Part shown: one piece after another, positions 28,623 to 37,720 of the stretch | Layout of the letters: each line of letters begins with the position of its first letter | Position numbering within the stretch: position 1 is the first letter of the stretch | Translations under genes and position numbers: made by a program | The notes under the pieces: model-generated | What the model was told of the DNA's origin: nothing | Seen by the model: only the letters and a program-made list of their open reading frames with translations | Database searches by the model: none | Assembly (NCBI GenBank): GCA_964480455.1 | Contig: CAYZQI010000001.1 | Coordinates: 1-64,000, forward strand | Source of the DNA: JAABSX01 sp964480455 | GTDB lineage: Bacteria; Bacteroidota; Bacteroidia; Cytophagales; Microscillaceae | DNA: 64,000 nucleotides | Direction: 5' to 3'

Positions 28623-30581
28623 ATGACGAAAAGCTTTAAAAAGGGACTCAAAGCTATCATCAAGGGAAAAAGTATCAAAGCCAAAATGGCACAAGCCTTT
28701 TTAGCCTTTGGGTTAGCTATGCTGCTGCTGTTACTGGCCTCGATGTGGTATTTTCACCAAGAAAGCCGCCTCAATAAAGTAAGGGCAAAACTCTCTGCTA
28801 CCGAAAATAATCTACTCAGAGCCGAACGTCTCGAAAGAGATTTTTTGATCTATGAGACCCGTAATCCTGACTTTTTTAAAGAGGGGCAAAGCTACTTTCT
28901 AAATCAAAGAAAAAAAGCCTTCGAGCGTATCAAAAAAGACCTCAATGAACTTGAAAATATTGAGGAAATCAAAACAAAAGAAGTTGTCAAAATCACGCAA
29001 AACCTCCTCAATAAATTACTAGCACTCGACCAAAGTTTTGACCGATTGGTGGGCCTTATCAAAAAGAGAGGATTTAAGGACAAAGGGCTGGAAGGCAGAA
29101 TGCGGCAACTTATCCACCAAGTAGAACAAGACTTCCCTGACCTCAACCTTGGCAAAATACTCACTATCAGAAGGCACGAAAAAGATTTTATCATCAGAAA
29201 AGACACGCTTTATCTGCATAAAATCCAGCTCGCACTACAAGATTTAAAAGATTTTGCCAGTAAAAACATCAATGATGAGGAGAAGATAGACAACCTCAAC
29301 AAACAATTGCAGATTTATGAAAGCACTTTTAAGGAACTGGTCAGTACAGAAATCCAGATAGGCTTAGAACCTACCCAAGGGCTAAGAGGCAACATAGCCC
29401 AGCTTTCTAAATCTATCGATGCGTCCATAGAAACACTCTCGGGCATTATCAATACTACCACAAGCTCTTTCCAGAGCAAATTACAATTTCTATTTTATGC
29501 CTTACTCATAGGCGCCCTACTGCTAGTGGTGAGCATGGGTACATATATTGCCAAAAAACTTGGCGACCCTATCACAGAGGTTTCAGAGGCAATCTATCAG
29601 ATTATTGAGCAAAATTTTGAGGCAGGCGTACACGTACCACAAACCAACACCCCCAACGAAATAGGAAAACTTGCCAAAGATATTAGGGTAATGTATGATA
29701 AAATACTGGCTCACAACCTCAAAATCCAAAAGCAAAGCGAGGAAATCACGCAGCAACGCGATGAGCTGATTGAAAAAAATTATGAAATCATTGAAGCAAA
29801 AGAAGAAGTAAATCTTATCAACGAACAACTGCTCACGCTCAAAGAAGAGCTAGAGAAGAGAGTAGAAGAGCGCACCCAAGAGCTTAAAATCACTAATGAA
29901 GAGCTTGATTTCTTCCTTTACAGGGCTTCGCACGACCTCAAAGGACCTGTGGCAAGCTTGCAAGGACTGCTAATGCTTACCCATCTTGACAAAGATACTG
30001 CCCAAAGTGAAGTTTTCTTGGCCCAAGTAGCCCAAAATGTAAAGCAACTTAACCGACTATTAGACAAATTCTTGATGATTTTTGAAGTACACCACGAGAA
30101 CCTTCTCATCAAACCTATCAACCTGCAAGAAATTTGGCAGAAATCTTATCAACGTCTGAGTGAATGGCACACCTTCTCAGAGAACCTGCTTCAGGTAAAT
30201 TTTGAGGGAGATACATTTATCAATACCGACCCACAGTTGCTAGAGTGTATCCTGCTCAATCTTGCCGAAAATGCCTTGTTATTTGGTAGAAATTACCCTT
30301 GTACCATCAGAATTCAGGCACGTCCACAAGAGTTATTTTTATATTTTAAAGACCATGGCGAGGGTATCGCCACAGAGTTTCTGCCACATAAAATCTTTGA
30401 GATGTTTTTTAGAGGGTCCGAAAAATCCATTGGCAATGGCTTAGGGCTATACATTACCCAAAAAGCCATCGAGAAACTTGGCGGTGCTATCAGTGTAGAG
30501 AGTATCCTGCATAAACAAAGTATCTTCACTGTCCATATTCCACTAGAGGTTCTTATGGATACTTCAAAAACGGTAGTTTGA
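28623..30581 (+). CDS. Membrane sensor histidine kinase with HAMP domain
   Basis: A 652-residue kinase; the ATG at 28,623 is used rather than a TTG nine bases upstream. Two membrane segments (about 20-45 and 290-313) enclose a helical extracytoplasmic sensor region of about 245 residues. A HAMP domain (about 313-370) is followed by a long coiled coil. The HisKA motif is FLYRASHDLKGPVASLQG with the histidine near residue 436. The ATPase domain shows LLNLAENALLF, DHGEGI and GNGLGLYIT. No receiver domain or response regulator gene is adjacent, so it is an orphan kinase whose partner is encoded elsewhere. Confidence 0.88.
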   Translation: MTKSFKKGLKAIIKGKSIKAKMAQAFLAFGLAMLLLLLASMWYFHQESRLNKVRAKLSATENNLLRAERLERDFLIYETRNPDFFKEGQSYFLNQRKKAFERIKKDLNELENIEEIKTKEVVKITQNLLNKLLALDQSFDRLVGLIKKRGFKDKGLEGRMRQLIHQVEQDFPDLNLGKILTIRRHEKDFIIRKDTLYLHKIQLALQDLKDFASKNINDEEKIDNLNKQLQIYESTFKELVSTEIQIGLEPTQGLRGNIAQLSKSIDASIETLSGIINTTTSSFQSKLQFLFYALLIGALLLVVSMGTYIAKKLGDPITEVSEAIYQIIEQNFEAGVHVPQTNTPNEIGKLAKDIRVMYDKILAHNLKIQKQSEEITQQRDELIEKNYEIIEAKEEVNLINEQLLTLKEELEKRVEERTQELKITNEELDFFLYRASHDLKGPVASLQGLLMLTHLDKDTAQSEVFLAQVAQNVKQLNRLLDKFLMIFEVHHENLLIKPINLQEIWQKSYQRLSEWHTFSENLLQVNFEGDTFINTDPQLLECILLNLAENALLFGRNYPCTIRIQARPQELFLYFKDHGEGIATEFLPHKIFEMFFRGSEKSIGNGLGLYITQKAIEKLGGAISVESILHKQSIFTVHIPLEVLMDTSKTVV

Positions 30582-30723
30582 GTTTAACTTTCAACTTTGC
30601 CAAAGTTTACATCTCGGCTGCTATTGAGCCTTTTAAGGTTATGAAAAAGCTGAATAATTATTTAATTTTGCAGGAAACTAGATAAGTAAATCAATCAATT
30701 TACCTCACTACCTAAACAAAAAC

Positions 30724-31455
30724 ATGAAAAAGCCTTTTGATGTAATCTATGAAGACAACCACCTCTTGATTGTCAATAAAGTAAGCGGATTGCTAGTACA
30801 AGCAGACAAAACGGGTGATGCTTGTTTGGCTGATTTTGCCAAGCAATACATCAAAGAAAAATATGAAAAACCAGGCGAGGTGTTTCTTGGCTTGCCCCAC
30901 CGAATAGATCGCCCCGTGAGTGGTTTGGTCATTTTGGCACGCACCTCAAAGGGGCTAGAGCGAATGAATGAAATCTTCAGAAGTCGCCAAATCCAAAAAA
31001 TTTACTGGGCAGTCGTCAAACGAAAACCCGCAGAAGAAAGAGGTAAACTCACCCATTGGCTTATTAAAAACAATGCTAAAAATATCGTGACTGCCTATGA
31101 CTATGCGCACCCCGAGGGGCTAAAATCAGAACTCCGCTACCGCACCTTGGGCAAGATGAACGAGTTTTGGCTCTTAGAAGTAGAACCCATCACAGGCAGG
31201 CCCCACCAAATCAGGGTACAGCTTGCCAAAATGGGCTGCCCCATCAGGGGTGATGTGAAATATGGCTACCCCAAGGCGAGTCCTGAGGGCGACATCAACC
31301 TACACGCACGCAAGGTATATTTTGAACACCCCACCCGCAAAGTACCTATGATATGCGTGGCAAGTGTGCCACAAACCGCCTTTTGGGAGGAGTTCTTGGA
31401 GTTTGATGACCTCCGAAGCAAAGAAAAAAACTTTGAGAATTGGTTTGAAGGGTAA
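30724..31455 (+). CDS. RluA-family pseudouridine synthase
   Basis: A 243-residue RNA-modifying enzyme that converts uridine to pseudouridine in rRNA or tRNA. It has the RluA/RluC-type catalytic signature HRIDRPVSGLVILAR (aspartate near residue 60) and the downstream ITGRPHQIRVQLA. It opens directly with IYEDNHLLIVNK and has no N-terminal S4 domain, as in the RluA/RluC short forms. The exact target base cannot be assigned. It is a single gene after the kinase. Confidence 0.88.
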   Translation: MKKPFDVIYEDNHLLIVNKVSGLLVQADKTGDACLADFAKQYIKEKYEKPGEVFLGLPHRIDRPVSGLVILARTSKGLERMNEIFRSRQIQKIYWAVVKRKPAEERGKLTHWLIKNNAKNIVTAYDYAHPEGLKSELRYRTLGKMNEFWLLEVEPITGRPHQIRVQLAKMGCPIRGDVKYGYPKASPEGDINLHARKVYFEHPTRKVPMICVASVPQTAFWEEFLEFDDLRSKEKNFENWFEG

Positions 31456-31473
31456 ATTATGCGTGATAAGCTA

Positions 31474-31677
31474 TCAATGGTACAGTATCCTGATACAATA
31501 AAAACTTTTCATCTGAGAAAAAAGAGCCAACATTGCGCCAAGAGAGGGAATTGAAGTATTTGTCTTCGTAGGCTTTGTTGCTTGTGCTTGTGTTTTTTTT
31601 GTGCCAATACTGCCTCAGGTGCGCCTTGGCAGCACAATAGTAGTATGGACAAGAGGGCGAAGTATATTTTTTTCATT
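31474..31677 (-). pseudogene. N-terminal remnant of a BNR/sortilin-like exported protein
   Basis: From an ATG at 31,677 the minus strand encodes a signal peptide (MKKIYFALLSILLLCCQG) and about ten more codons. The likely continuation is in another frame: 'K-A-Y-E-D-K-Y-F-N-S-L-S-W-R-N-V-G', which resembles the 'L-x-W-R-N-I-G-P-F' start of BNR/VPS10-like beta-propeller proteins of Bacteroidota. It stops soon after, at 31,474. In the original frame it would end at 31,509 as a 55-residue peptide. The similarity is short, so this is a tentative call. Confidence 0.4.
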
Positions 31678-31965
31678 GCGTTATTTTTTGGTGTGAAAAA
31701 TTTGAAAAAGACTATTTTGCACCAAAATAATGAAAGATTAGAAAATAAGTGTTTGTGGAGTGTTAAAATAGCTGTTTCTTCTATGATTTTATGAAGCTTT
31801 TGTTTGCTACCTACGGTTAAAATTATGGGTTTGATCAATACAGGGTCATGTAAAAAGTCAGTGAGTGCCAAATATAATTTTAATTTGTTAATTGCCAATG
31901 GCTTATCTAAATCTAAGTAAAAATGTTTCGTGAGACACAAATGACGGTTAAAGTAGAATGTAAAG

Positions 31966-32003
31966 AAAAAAGCCAGCCCTAGGCAATGGACTAGGACTGA
32001 CTT
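31966..32003 (-). terminator. Rho-independent terminator of the lipoprotein pair
   Basis: On the minus strand GTCAGTCCTAG pairs with CTAGGGCTGGC across a short loop and is followed by six T. It lies 25 bases after the stop of the 176-residue lipoprotein gene and should end that operon. Confidence 0.75.
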
Positions 32004-32027
32004 TATATATGTGTGAGTTAGTTTGAT

Positions 32028-32558
32028 TTACTTTTTGTAAGTGGCAGTCAAGTAAAGATTCTCCCAACCATTAGAGGTATAAAAAGACAGCTCAGATTTT
32101 ATTTCTATGGTATCCTCAGCGATTAGTCTTGCCTCTCGAATATTATAAGAGTTAATCACATCTATTCTCTGAGTAGGCTCATCAAAAAAATATCCGGCAA
32201 GTAGGTTTCTAAGTCCATAATCAACCCTAATGAACTCTCCATTACTGCTATTTGTGATTACAGTAGAGTTTGGCATCCATTGGTCAATATTCTGAGTAGG
32301 TATAAAATTACTCGGATAAGTACTGAACTCTAAAAGATACTTCTCAGTTTGGTTAAACTCTTCTACTTCTTGTCTCATATCCGTAGAATACTGTCCGTCA
32401 AAGTTGATATCTACAGGCTGTGTGGCGTGTATCTCTAGGAGAAAGTACTTACCATCAAGTTTGGTAGAATACACACGCTCAGGTTCTGCAATATTTTTCT
32501 TATTATTGCAAGCTACACTTGCTAAAACTAATAAGATGATATAAAAATAATTTTTCAT
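32028..32558 (-). CDS. Small lipoprotein of unknown function
   Basis: A 176-residue protein with a lipoprotein signal (YIILLVLASVAC, cysteine 17 lipidated). The mature part is beta-rich and acidic (LDGKYFLLEIHATQPVDINFDG ... ELSFYTSNGWENLYLTATYKK), ending in strands, which suggests a small beta-barrel or sandwich domain. I do not recognise the family. It follows the 500-residue lipoprotein gene by 15 bases, so the two are an operon, and the likely location is the outer membrane. Confidence 0.65.
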   Translation of the reverse strand: MKNYFYIILLVLASVACNNKKNIAEPERVYSTKLDGKYFLLEIHATQPVDINFDGQYSTDMRQEVEEFNQTEKYLLEFSTYPSNFIPTQNIDQWMPNSTVITNSSNGEFIRVDYGLRNLLAGYFFDEPTQRIDVINSYNIREARLIAEDTIEIKSELSFYTSNGWENLYLTATYKK

Positions 32559-32573
32559 GGTTATAAACTTTAT

Positions 32574-34076
32574 TTATTGTACTCTTTTCGGAATCATGCT
32601 AAGGCTGTATGTACCTGATGAATAAGACCGAGTCCTATAAACTGATGTTCCGCTTTTTTCAACAAAAAACTTGTCTGCAAAGTTTAGCACCACATCACCT
32701 AAATTATCACCAAATAACGAAATGGAATACTCATTAGTTTGTGATCCATTAACTTGAAGAGAAGCGCCAAATTTTAATCCAATCTTTTTTAAGATTCCTT
32801 CAATGCCAAAGTTTGTAGCAAATTGAGCGCTGTTTTCTTGTTCTAATGTAATGGTTTCAGCAGCATCAAATTCTTCTACATTAATTTTTATAGCAGCAGC
32901 ATATTGATTTAAATCCCAATTAATTACCGGAATATCTAGAAACAAATTTTTGAAATTCATCGCTTCTAAAATAAATAAGCCCTTAAAAAAACTACTCTCT
33001 CTGTATTGTAAATCAAATAATTCTGAAGGACGAGCTATGTGACGTTTGGCAATCGTAGTTCCTATTCCATTTTTACCATTGACCAATATGTTAAAACGTA
33101 AGTCAAAACTACCATCTGTCCATCCAGTCAAAGAACTGAATATCCAAGGCATAGGGTCTGAGGGGTCGCCTGTTTGGTCTGCAATTTGGTCAAATGTTGT
33201 TCTTACATCGCCACCTTGTAATCGAAACCCTACAATGTGTTCTTGAAAATCATATTTGAATGAACCATTTTGATTAGTGGGTGTAATGTCATAATAGACA
33301 TAATCTCTTTGCCAACCGTCATTATTTTGATAAATACTAAATGCTTGCCTTAGCTTAACATCAGCATTTGGCACAGTCAAACTAAATTTTTGAGTGGATA
33401 AACCTCTATCAAATACATCATCTAGAAATTTGTATTCTACACCTTGTGCGTCTTTTAGTGTTCGTGTAGAATTTATATCATTAAAACTTTGATTTTTGTT
33501 AGAAATAACTCTTTCATTATCCTTGATAACTACCACAGGAAAACCTGGAACATACTGGGATTCTAATACAAAAGTTTTCCCACTAGGCTCAATAATCGGT
33601 ACATGATTAGTAGAATGCAGTCTTACTGCTACACTTGGTATTTGTGCTTGTATATCCCATAATTCAGCAGAAAAGGAATTTTCTGGAAGTGTAGGAACGA
33701 AGATTGTCAATAATGGAAAGGCTTGTTCTATTTCTACCAATTCTTGCTCATTTTCAAAATACTGCAAAAGAGTCTGCCTGAAAGTATTTCCACCTTCAAT
33801 TTGTTCATCTTTTACAAATGCATACAAAACATCATAGTCATTATTAAACATTTTGAGAGCCTCATTTTTGATGAGTTTTCTTGCACTTTCATGGTTAGCC
33901 AATGTTCTTGATATTCCATCAGCAAACTTTAATTTCAATTTTTCATTGTCAGAATAAGAAAGAGAAATACTTTCTTGACTGGGTAACTCTACTTGCTCTT
34001 TATTACAAGAGCTTAAACAGAGACAAAAAAGACTTAAAAGCAACACTGCTGAACGAAGGGAGAATGATTTGTACAT
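32574..34076 (-). CDS. Large lipoprotein of unknown function
   Basis: A 500-residue exported lipoprotein (LLLSLFCLCLSSCNKEQ; cysteine near residue 24). Residues 40-130 are helical; from about 130 the protein is strand-rich with several aromatic-D-G turns (YQNNDGWQRDYVYYDITP, SLTGWTDGSFDLRFNILVNG). The C-terminal part has QVNGSQTNEYSISLFGDNLGDVVLNF. I do not recognise a named family. It is first in a two-gene operon with the 176-residue lipoprotein and is divergent from the XRE regulator gene. Confidence 0.65.
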   Translation of the reverse strand: MYKSFSLRSAVLLLSLFCLCLSSCNKEQVELPSQESISLSYSDNEKLKLKFADGISRTLANHESARKLIKNEALKMFNNDYDVLYAFVKDEQIEGGNTFRQTLLQYFENEQELVEIEQAFPLLTIFVPTLPENSFSAELWDIQAQIPSVAVRLHSTNHVPIIEPSGKTFVLESQYVPGFPVVVIKDNERVISNKNQSFNDINSTRTLKDAQGVEYKFLDDVFDRGLSTQKFSLTVPNADVKLRQAFSIYQNNDGWQRDYVYYDITPTNQNGSFKYDFQEHIVGFRLQGGDVRTTFDQIADQTGDPSDPMPWIFSSLTGWTDGSFDLRFNILVNGKNGIGTTIAKRHIARPSELFDLQYRESSFFKGLFILEAMNFKNLFLDIPVINWDLNQYAAAIKINVEEFDAAETITLEQENSAQFATNFGIEGILKKIGLKFGASLQVNGSQTNEYSISLFGDNLGDVVLNFADKFFVEKSGTSVYRTRSYSSGTYSLSMIPKRVQ

Positions 34077-34217
34077 AATAGTTAAGAATTTAAGATAATT
34101 TGCCTACTCTATAAGCTTTTCGGCTTCCGCTTTTTATTTTGTAAAATTCTTGTTTTTCTCAAAATTTATCTTTATCTTCAAGTTGTAATAACAAACTTAC
34201 AATTTCAATATAAAACT

Positions 34218-34592
34218 ATGAAGACAAACATTCACAAAATCGGCGAGCAAATCAAAAAATTCAGAGAACTTCGTAATTATACGCAAGAAGGCATGGCAGA
34301 TAAGCTGCGCATGACCTCACAAGGCTATGGCAAAATAGAAAGGAATGAAGTAGAAATCACCCTTCAAAAACTACAGCGAATTGCTGAAATACTCGATACC
34401 ACGGTACAAGACATCTTGGGCTTTGAAGATAAATTTGTCTTTAATAATAGAGAATGCCAACACAACAACATAGGACTCAACAACAACATCAATCTACAGG
34501 AATTTCAAAAAATCTATGAATCTCGTATCTCAGACTTACAGAAAGAAATCACACGGCTTCACATTCTTTTAGAAAAATCACTCTCAAAATAA
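34218..34592 (+). CDS. XRE-family HTH regulator with coiled-coil tail
   Basis: A 124-residue DNA-binding protein. Residues 8-60 form a Cro/CI-type helix-turn-helix: IGEQIKKFRELRNYTQEGMA, then SQGYGKIERNE and LQRIAEILDTTVQDIL. Residues 90-122 are a predicted coiled coil (NLQEFQKIYESRISDLQKEI) for dimerisation. The Rha-like gene starts seven bases after the stop, so the two are co-transcribed. The pair resembles a phage or prophage control module; no other phage genes lie next to it. Confidence 0.8.
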   Translation: MKTNIHKIGEQIKKFRELRNYTQEGMADKLRMTSQGYGKIERNEVEITLQKLQRIAEILDTTVQDILGFEDKFVFNNRECQHNNIGLNNNINLQEFQKIYESRISDLQKEITRLHILLEKSLSK

Positions 34593-34599
34593 AAAAACT

Positions 34600-35442
34600 A
34601 TGACAAACCTCGTCCAAATCCAAGAAAACAAAGTAATGACCACCTCACTCAAAGTAGCGGAGGTATTTGGGAAACGACATGACCATGTTCTGAGAGACAT
34701 TAGAAATATCATAACCCAAACAGAAAATATCAAAGATGCCCCCAAATTTGGGGAAGTCTTTTACAAAGACAAGTATGGACGTGAAGCAATTGCATTTTCA
34801 ATGGATAAAAATGCTTTTACCTTGCTAGTAATGGGCTACTCTGGCGAAAAGGCAATGCAATTTAAAATAGATTATATCAATGCCTTCGACCAAATGGAAA
34901 CCCAACTGCGTGCTTTGTATAGCAGCACCCTCAGCAGAGATGAGATAGCAATGATTTTTCAGTTACTGACTTTCTTCAAATACCTCAGCCACTGCCAAGA
35001 AGTAGAAGAAAAACACAGAAAAACGTATATTGCCTCCAGAATCAAGACGGGTAAGCCCATTGCCGATTTGACCAAAGAGTTTTATGTGATGCGCAATAGT
35101 TTACTCAATATTGGCAATGTCAAACAGCTCAAACAAAAGTACCTACAGTACTGCAACCAACACCCCAACATCAGGTACAGCCCCAATGCCAGCAAATTTG
35201 TGATGGTCTTCACGATGGACAAATACGAACCTATCAGACACGCCGTAGCCGACTTTTTGAAGTTAGAATTTTATCCCGATGGCTACACACTCAAAATATC
35301 AGGGGAGGCAAAAGACTTTGCGCAGGGAAGCCACCTAGCCCTAGAGCGTGCCAATGAAACCAACCTTTTCCAAGAAAAAGAAGAAGACCTGATAGATATG
35401 AGCCAACTCAAAAGACTCGCAGGGCAGCTTTTGCTAGTGTAA
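34600..35442 (+). CDS. Rha family phage regulatory protein
   Basis: A 280-residue protein. The first 100 residues are a phage pRha domain: VMTTSLKVAEVFGKRHDHVLRDI, FYKDKYGREAIAFSMDKNAFTLL and GEKAMQFKIDYINAFDQME. In lambdoid phages Rha interferes with growth in hosts lacking IHF. The C-terminal 160 residues are not the common KilA-C or ANT domain and contain YIASRIKTGKPIADLTKEF and NASKFVMVFTMDKYEPIRHAVADFL; I do not recognise them. It is translated with the XRE regulator and sits 1.5 kb outside the left end of the island. Confidence 0.75.
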   Translation: MTNLVQIQENKVMTTSLKVAEVFGKRHDHVLRDIRNIITQTENIKDAPKFGEVFYKDKYGREAIAFSMDKNAFTLLVMGYSGEKAMQFKIDYINAFDQMETQLRALYSSTLSRDEIAMIFQLLTFFKYLSHCQEVEEKHRKTYIASRIKTGKPIADLTKEFYVMRNSLLNIGNVKQLKQKYLQYCNQHPNIRYSPNASKFVMVFTMDKYEPIRHAVADFLKLEFYPDGYTLKISGEAKDFAQGSHLALERANETNLFQEKEEDLIDMSQLKRLAGQLLLV

Positions 35443-35672
35443 GAGTAGTGTGAAGCTCCAGCTTCGCACGTGCACTTGAACCTCACAGTAAAAGAAATGC
35501 AAAGTTTTACTCCGATTCACAAGATTTGGTTTCCTTGATTTTCAAGGATTTTCAGCACACCTATTTCCCAAACCAATTTGGGTTGGGTGTAAGTGGGTTG
35601 TCAACCCAAAAAAACATCAAAAAATATAACATTGAATGATAAAGAAATTGTGTTCGGAAATTATATATTTAT

Positions 35673-35966
35673 CTACTCATAAAACTTAGCCTCATTGTAG
35701 GCAGCTTGGTTGGTTTTGAGTGATTTGATGACAAAGGTATCCGTAAAAATAGACTCCCCAGTGTCCTCAATGTTTCTCACTTTGCGAATTAGGTGGCTTT
35801 CTGCATCTATATAAAGCTCGAGTGTTTGCTTGCCACCAGACATCACTTCACTAAATACAAGGCGATATACTTTTTCACGTTCATCAAAGGTGCAGCTAAA
35901 TGACACTCCTTTTTGGGTAGTTTTTTTGAGCAGTTCTAAAAAGAAAAAATCATCATTGATGAACAT
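35673..35966 (-). CDS. Short beta-rich protein, possibly the C-terminal piece of a LolA-like gene
   Basis: A 97-residue product without a signal peptide. The sequence KVYRLVFSEVMSGGKQTLELYIDAESHLIRKV and the following TDTFVIKSLKTN strands resemble the second half of LolA/DUF4292-type lipoprotein carriers. Such proteins normally have an exported N-terminus that is missing here, so this is probably a fragment. Function is not assigned. The stretch 35,443-35,672 holds only small palindromes (TCCTTGATTTTCAAGGA at 35,532-35,548). Confidence 0.35.
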   Translation of the reverse strand: MFINDDFFFLELLKKTTQKGVSFSCTFDEREKVYRLVFSEVMSGGKQTLELYIDAESHLIRKVRNIEDTGESIFTDTFVIKSLKTNQAAYNEAKFYE

Positions 35967-36135
35967 AGGCAGTATAAAGTCCCACTAGTCGGGATTCCCC
36001 CAATGAGGGCAAGTCTCATAAATAATCGTTAAAACAGCTAGATTTGTAACAATCTGAAAATCAATGAACTAAATGCGGCTGTATAGTATTTCCACTCCCG
36101 ACTACTGAGCCAAAGATTTCTCACCTCATACATCC

Positions 36136-36175
36136 CATTCTGTAGCCCAAGGGCATGCCCTTTGGTTACAGAATG
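36136..36175. repeat. 40-bp imperfect palindrome
   Basis: The outer arms CATTCTGTAGCCCAAGGGC and GCCCTTTGGTTACAGAATG pair at 16 of 19 positions around a two-base centre. It lies 56 bases before the Uma2 gene and overlaps the putative -33 box of its promoter, so it may be a mobile hairpin or a regulatory dyad. Confidence 0.55.
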
Positions 36176-36195
36176 AAAAATTTTACGTATATTTG
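36162..36195 (+). promoter_or_regulatory. Putative Bacteroidota promoter of the Uma2 gene
   Basis: A -33 TTG at 36,162-36,164 is followed after 23 bases by the -7 element TATATTTG at 36,188-36,195. The start codon is 36 bases further on. Spacing is slightly long for the consensus. Confidence 0.45.
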
Positions 36196-36230
36196 TTTTA
36201 TCAAATTTGTACTACTAATTATCAGAAAAT

Positions 36231-36818
36231 ATGCAAGCTCAAGCCCAAACTAGACTCAGCCTCCAAGCCTACCTTCAATTAGAAGAAGATACACATCAAA
36301 AATATGAGTATCATGATGGCTATGTATATGCTATGGCAGGTGGCACCTATCAGCATAATACGATTAGCGGAAATATCTTTTCAGAAATAAACCAGCAATT
36401 AAAAGGCAAGCAATGCCAAATTATGAACAGTGATACCAAACTCTATCTAGAGAAAAGCAATGCGTATGTGTATCCTGATGCCATGATTCTTTGTGGAGAA
36501 AAAGAAAGTCCAGAAAACTATCAAGATGCTTTTACAAATCCTGTAGTGATTATAGAAGTCCTCTCAAAATCAACAGAGGCCTATGATAGGGGCGATAAAT
36601 TTGGTTTATACAGAAAAATCAACACCCTGCGTCATTATGTTTTAGTAAAACAAGATGAGGCAAAAATAGACCTCTATTCACGCCAAAGCCCTACTTCACT
36701 TTGGAATATCCAAACACTCGAGGGCTTAGAAAGTTCGCTTGAATTAGCCCTCACTGAAACCGAAGTCTTAAAGATTCCTTTAAATGAGATTTATGATAGG
36801 ATTGTTTTTGAGCAATAA
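36231..36818 (+). CDS. Uma2-family (DUF820) endonuclease-like protein
   Basis: A 195-residue protein of the PD-(D/E)XK superfamily, Uma2/DUF820 branch. The core reads YEYHDGYVYAMAGGTYQHN, then VYPDAMILCGE (aspartate), NPVVIIEVLSKSTEAYDRGDKF (E-x-L/S) and YVLVKQDEAKIDLYSR. Such proteins are abundant in cyanobacteria and Cytophagales; their biological role is not established. It is intact, lies just outside the left boundary of the island at 36,901, and is therefore chromosomal flank. Confidence 0.82.
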   Translation: MQAQAQTRLSLQAYLQLEEDTHQKYEYHDGYVYAMAGGTYQHNTISGNIFSEINQQLKGKQCQIMNSDTKLYLEKSNAYVYPDAMILCGEKESPENYQDAFTNPVVIIEVLSKSTEAYDRGDKFGLYRKINTLRHYVLVKQDEAKIDLYSRQSPTSLWNIQTLEGLESSLELALTETEVLKIPLNEIYDRIVFEQ

Positions 36819-36900
36819 ATAAAGAAACTCCCCTCGTGCAAGCCTCTTGGTTTTCATAGCGAGCAGGAGGCATAAAGTAATATTTTGTTTCGTACCTTTT

Positions 36901-36964
36901 AAGGGCTTAAAGCTAGTTTTGCTTGTAGATATTTGTCATTGTTTTTAGTAGTTACTTTCCAATA
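36901..36964. repeat. Left attachment site of the island (attL)
   Basis: This 64-bp segment is repeated in the same orientation at 57,255-57,318 with 62 of 64 bases identical. It starts AAGGGCTTAAAGCTAG and ends TTACTTTCCAATA. The last 13 bases equal the reverse complement of the mnmE 3' end (TATTGGAAAGTAA), here detached from the gene. Confidence 0.88.
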
Positions 36965-37007
36965 AAAAAAGTAAATAGCACTGATTATCAAGTAGTTAGC
37001 TGTTAAA

Positions 37008-37027
37008 GGTACAAACAGGGTACAAAT
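37008..37027. promoter_or_regulatory. Candidate integrase arm-type sites, left end
   Basis: Two copies of GGTACAAA occur at 37,008 and 37,019, 11 bases apart and in the same orientation, about 45 bases inside attL. Three similar GRTACAAA copies lie inside the right end at 57,170-57,218. The placement fits binding sites for the recombinase N-terminal domain; this is inferred. Confidence 0.4.
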
Positions 37028-37078
37028 ACTTAAAAAAACCCATCTTTTTGGAAGATATTGATTCATTTCTTGTATAAC

Positions 37079-37591
37079 TTATTTCTTCCCCCAACGCTCC
37101 AACAAACGCCTCACAATTAACTCCAGACCCTTTGCTTGGAGGGCTTCCTGTTCCTTTTTCCGCCTTTCAGCAAGGTTTTTCCGTGCTAGACTGAGGGCTT
37201 TCCGCTTTGCTTCGGCTTGTGCTGCCTTGTGGGCTTCTATCAGCTCTATGCACTTGTTGAGGGTGGCAAGCCCAGAGAGTAGTTTGTGTTGTGCTGCCAG
37301 TTGTGCTTGCTGTTTGGCAAGGTAGAGCGTGCGCTGATGGGCAAGGTAAAGGGCTTTGGTGGCAGCAATTTCCTCACTATTCCGCTTTGTAGTTTGGGAA
37401 GTAGGCGGCTTGGATAGAGGACTTTCCGCTTTTTCCGCTTTGGCAAGTTGAGGGCGAATGTATTTGTTGTAGTGCTTGCGACACTTATCGCTATGAAAGC
37501 GTTTGTCGCTGCGCTGTACTTGCATAGGTTCTCCGCAACCCTCACAGTAGCGCAACTGCACAGGGCTATCTTTCAAAGATGGGTTTTCCAT
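37079..37591 (-). CDS. Zinc-ribbon, coiled-coil protein of the island
   Basis: A 170-residue basic protein of unknown function. Residues 14-40 form a zinc-ribbon-like motif (RYCEGCGEPM, then RFHSDKCRKHY), in which the usual 'F-C-S' has become 'F-H-S', so a histidine replaces one cysteine. The remainder is almost wholly helical and rich in A, K, Q and E (residues 65-165), a likely coiled coil. The same type of ribbon starts the HTH protein at the other end of the island. The gene contains four exact copies of TTCCGCTTT (plus strand) falling in two reading frames. It is divergent from the 385-residue gene. Confidence 0.6.
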   Translation of the reverse strand: MENPSLKDSPVQLRYCEGCGEPMQVQRSDKRFHSDKCRKHYNKYIRPQLAKAEKAESPLSKPPTSQTTKRNSEEIAATKALYLAHQRTLYLAKQQAQLAAQHKLLSGLATLNKCIELIEAHKAAQAEAKRKALSLARKNLAERRKKEQEALQAKGLELIVRRLLERWGKK

Positions 37592-37720
37592 TGGTTTTAT
37601 AGGTGATGTTAGGTGATTTCCGCTCTATTTTCCGTTTTGAGAGCGGTTTACTATCTCTCATACATTCCCAAAGCTACTAAAAGTTCACTCGCTTGTAGCT
37701 TGGCAGATGGCAAAAGTACT

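Noticed and set aside
36901..36964. tRNA gene as the integration target
   Set aside because: No tRNA-like cloverleaf or T-arm sequence is seen; the repeat matches the mnmE 3' end and its downstream bases.
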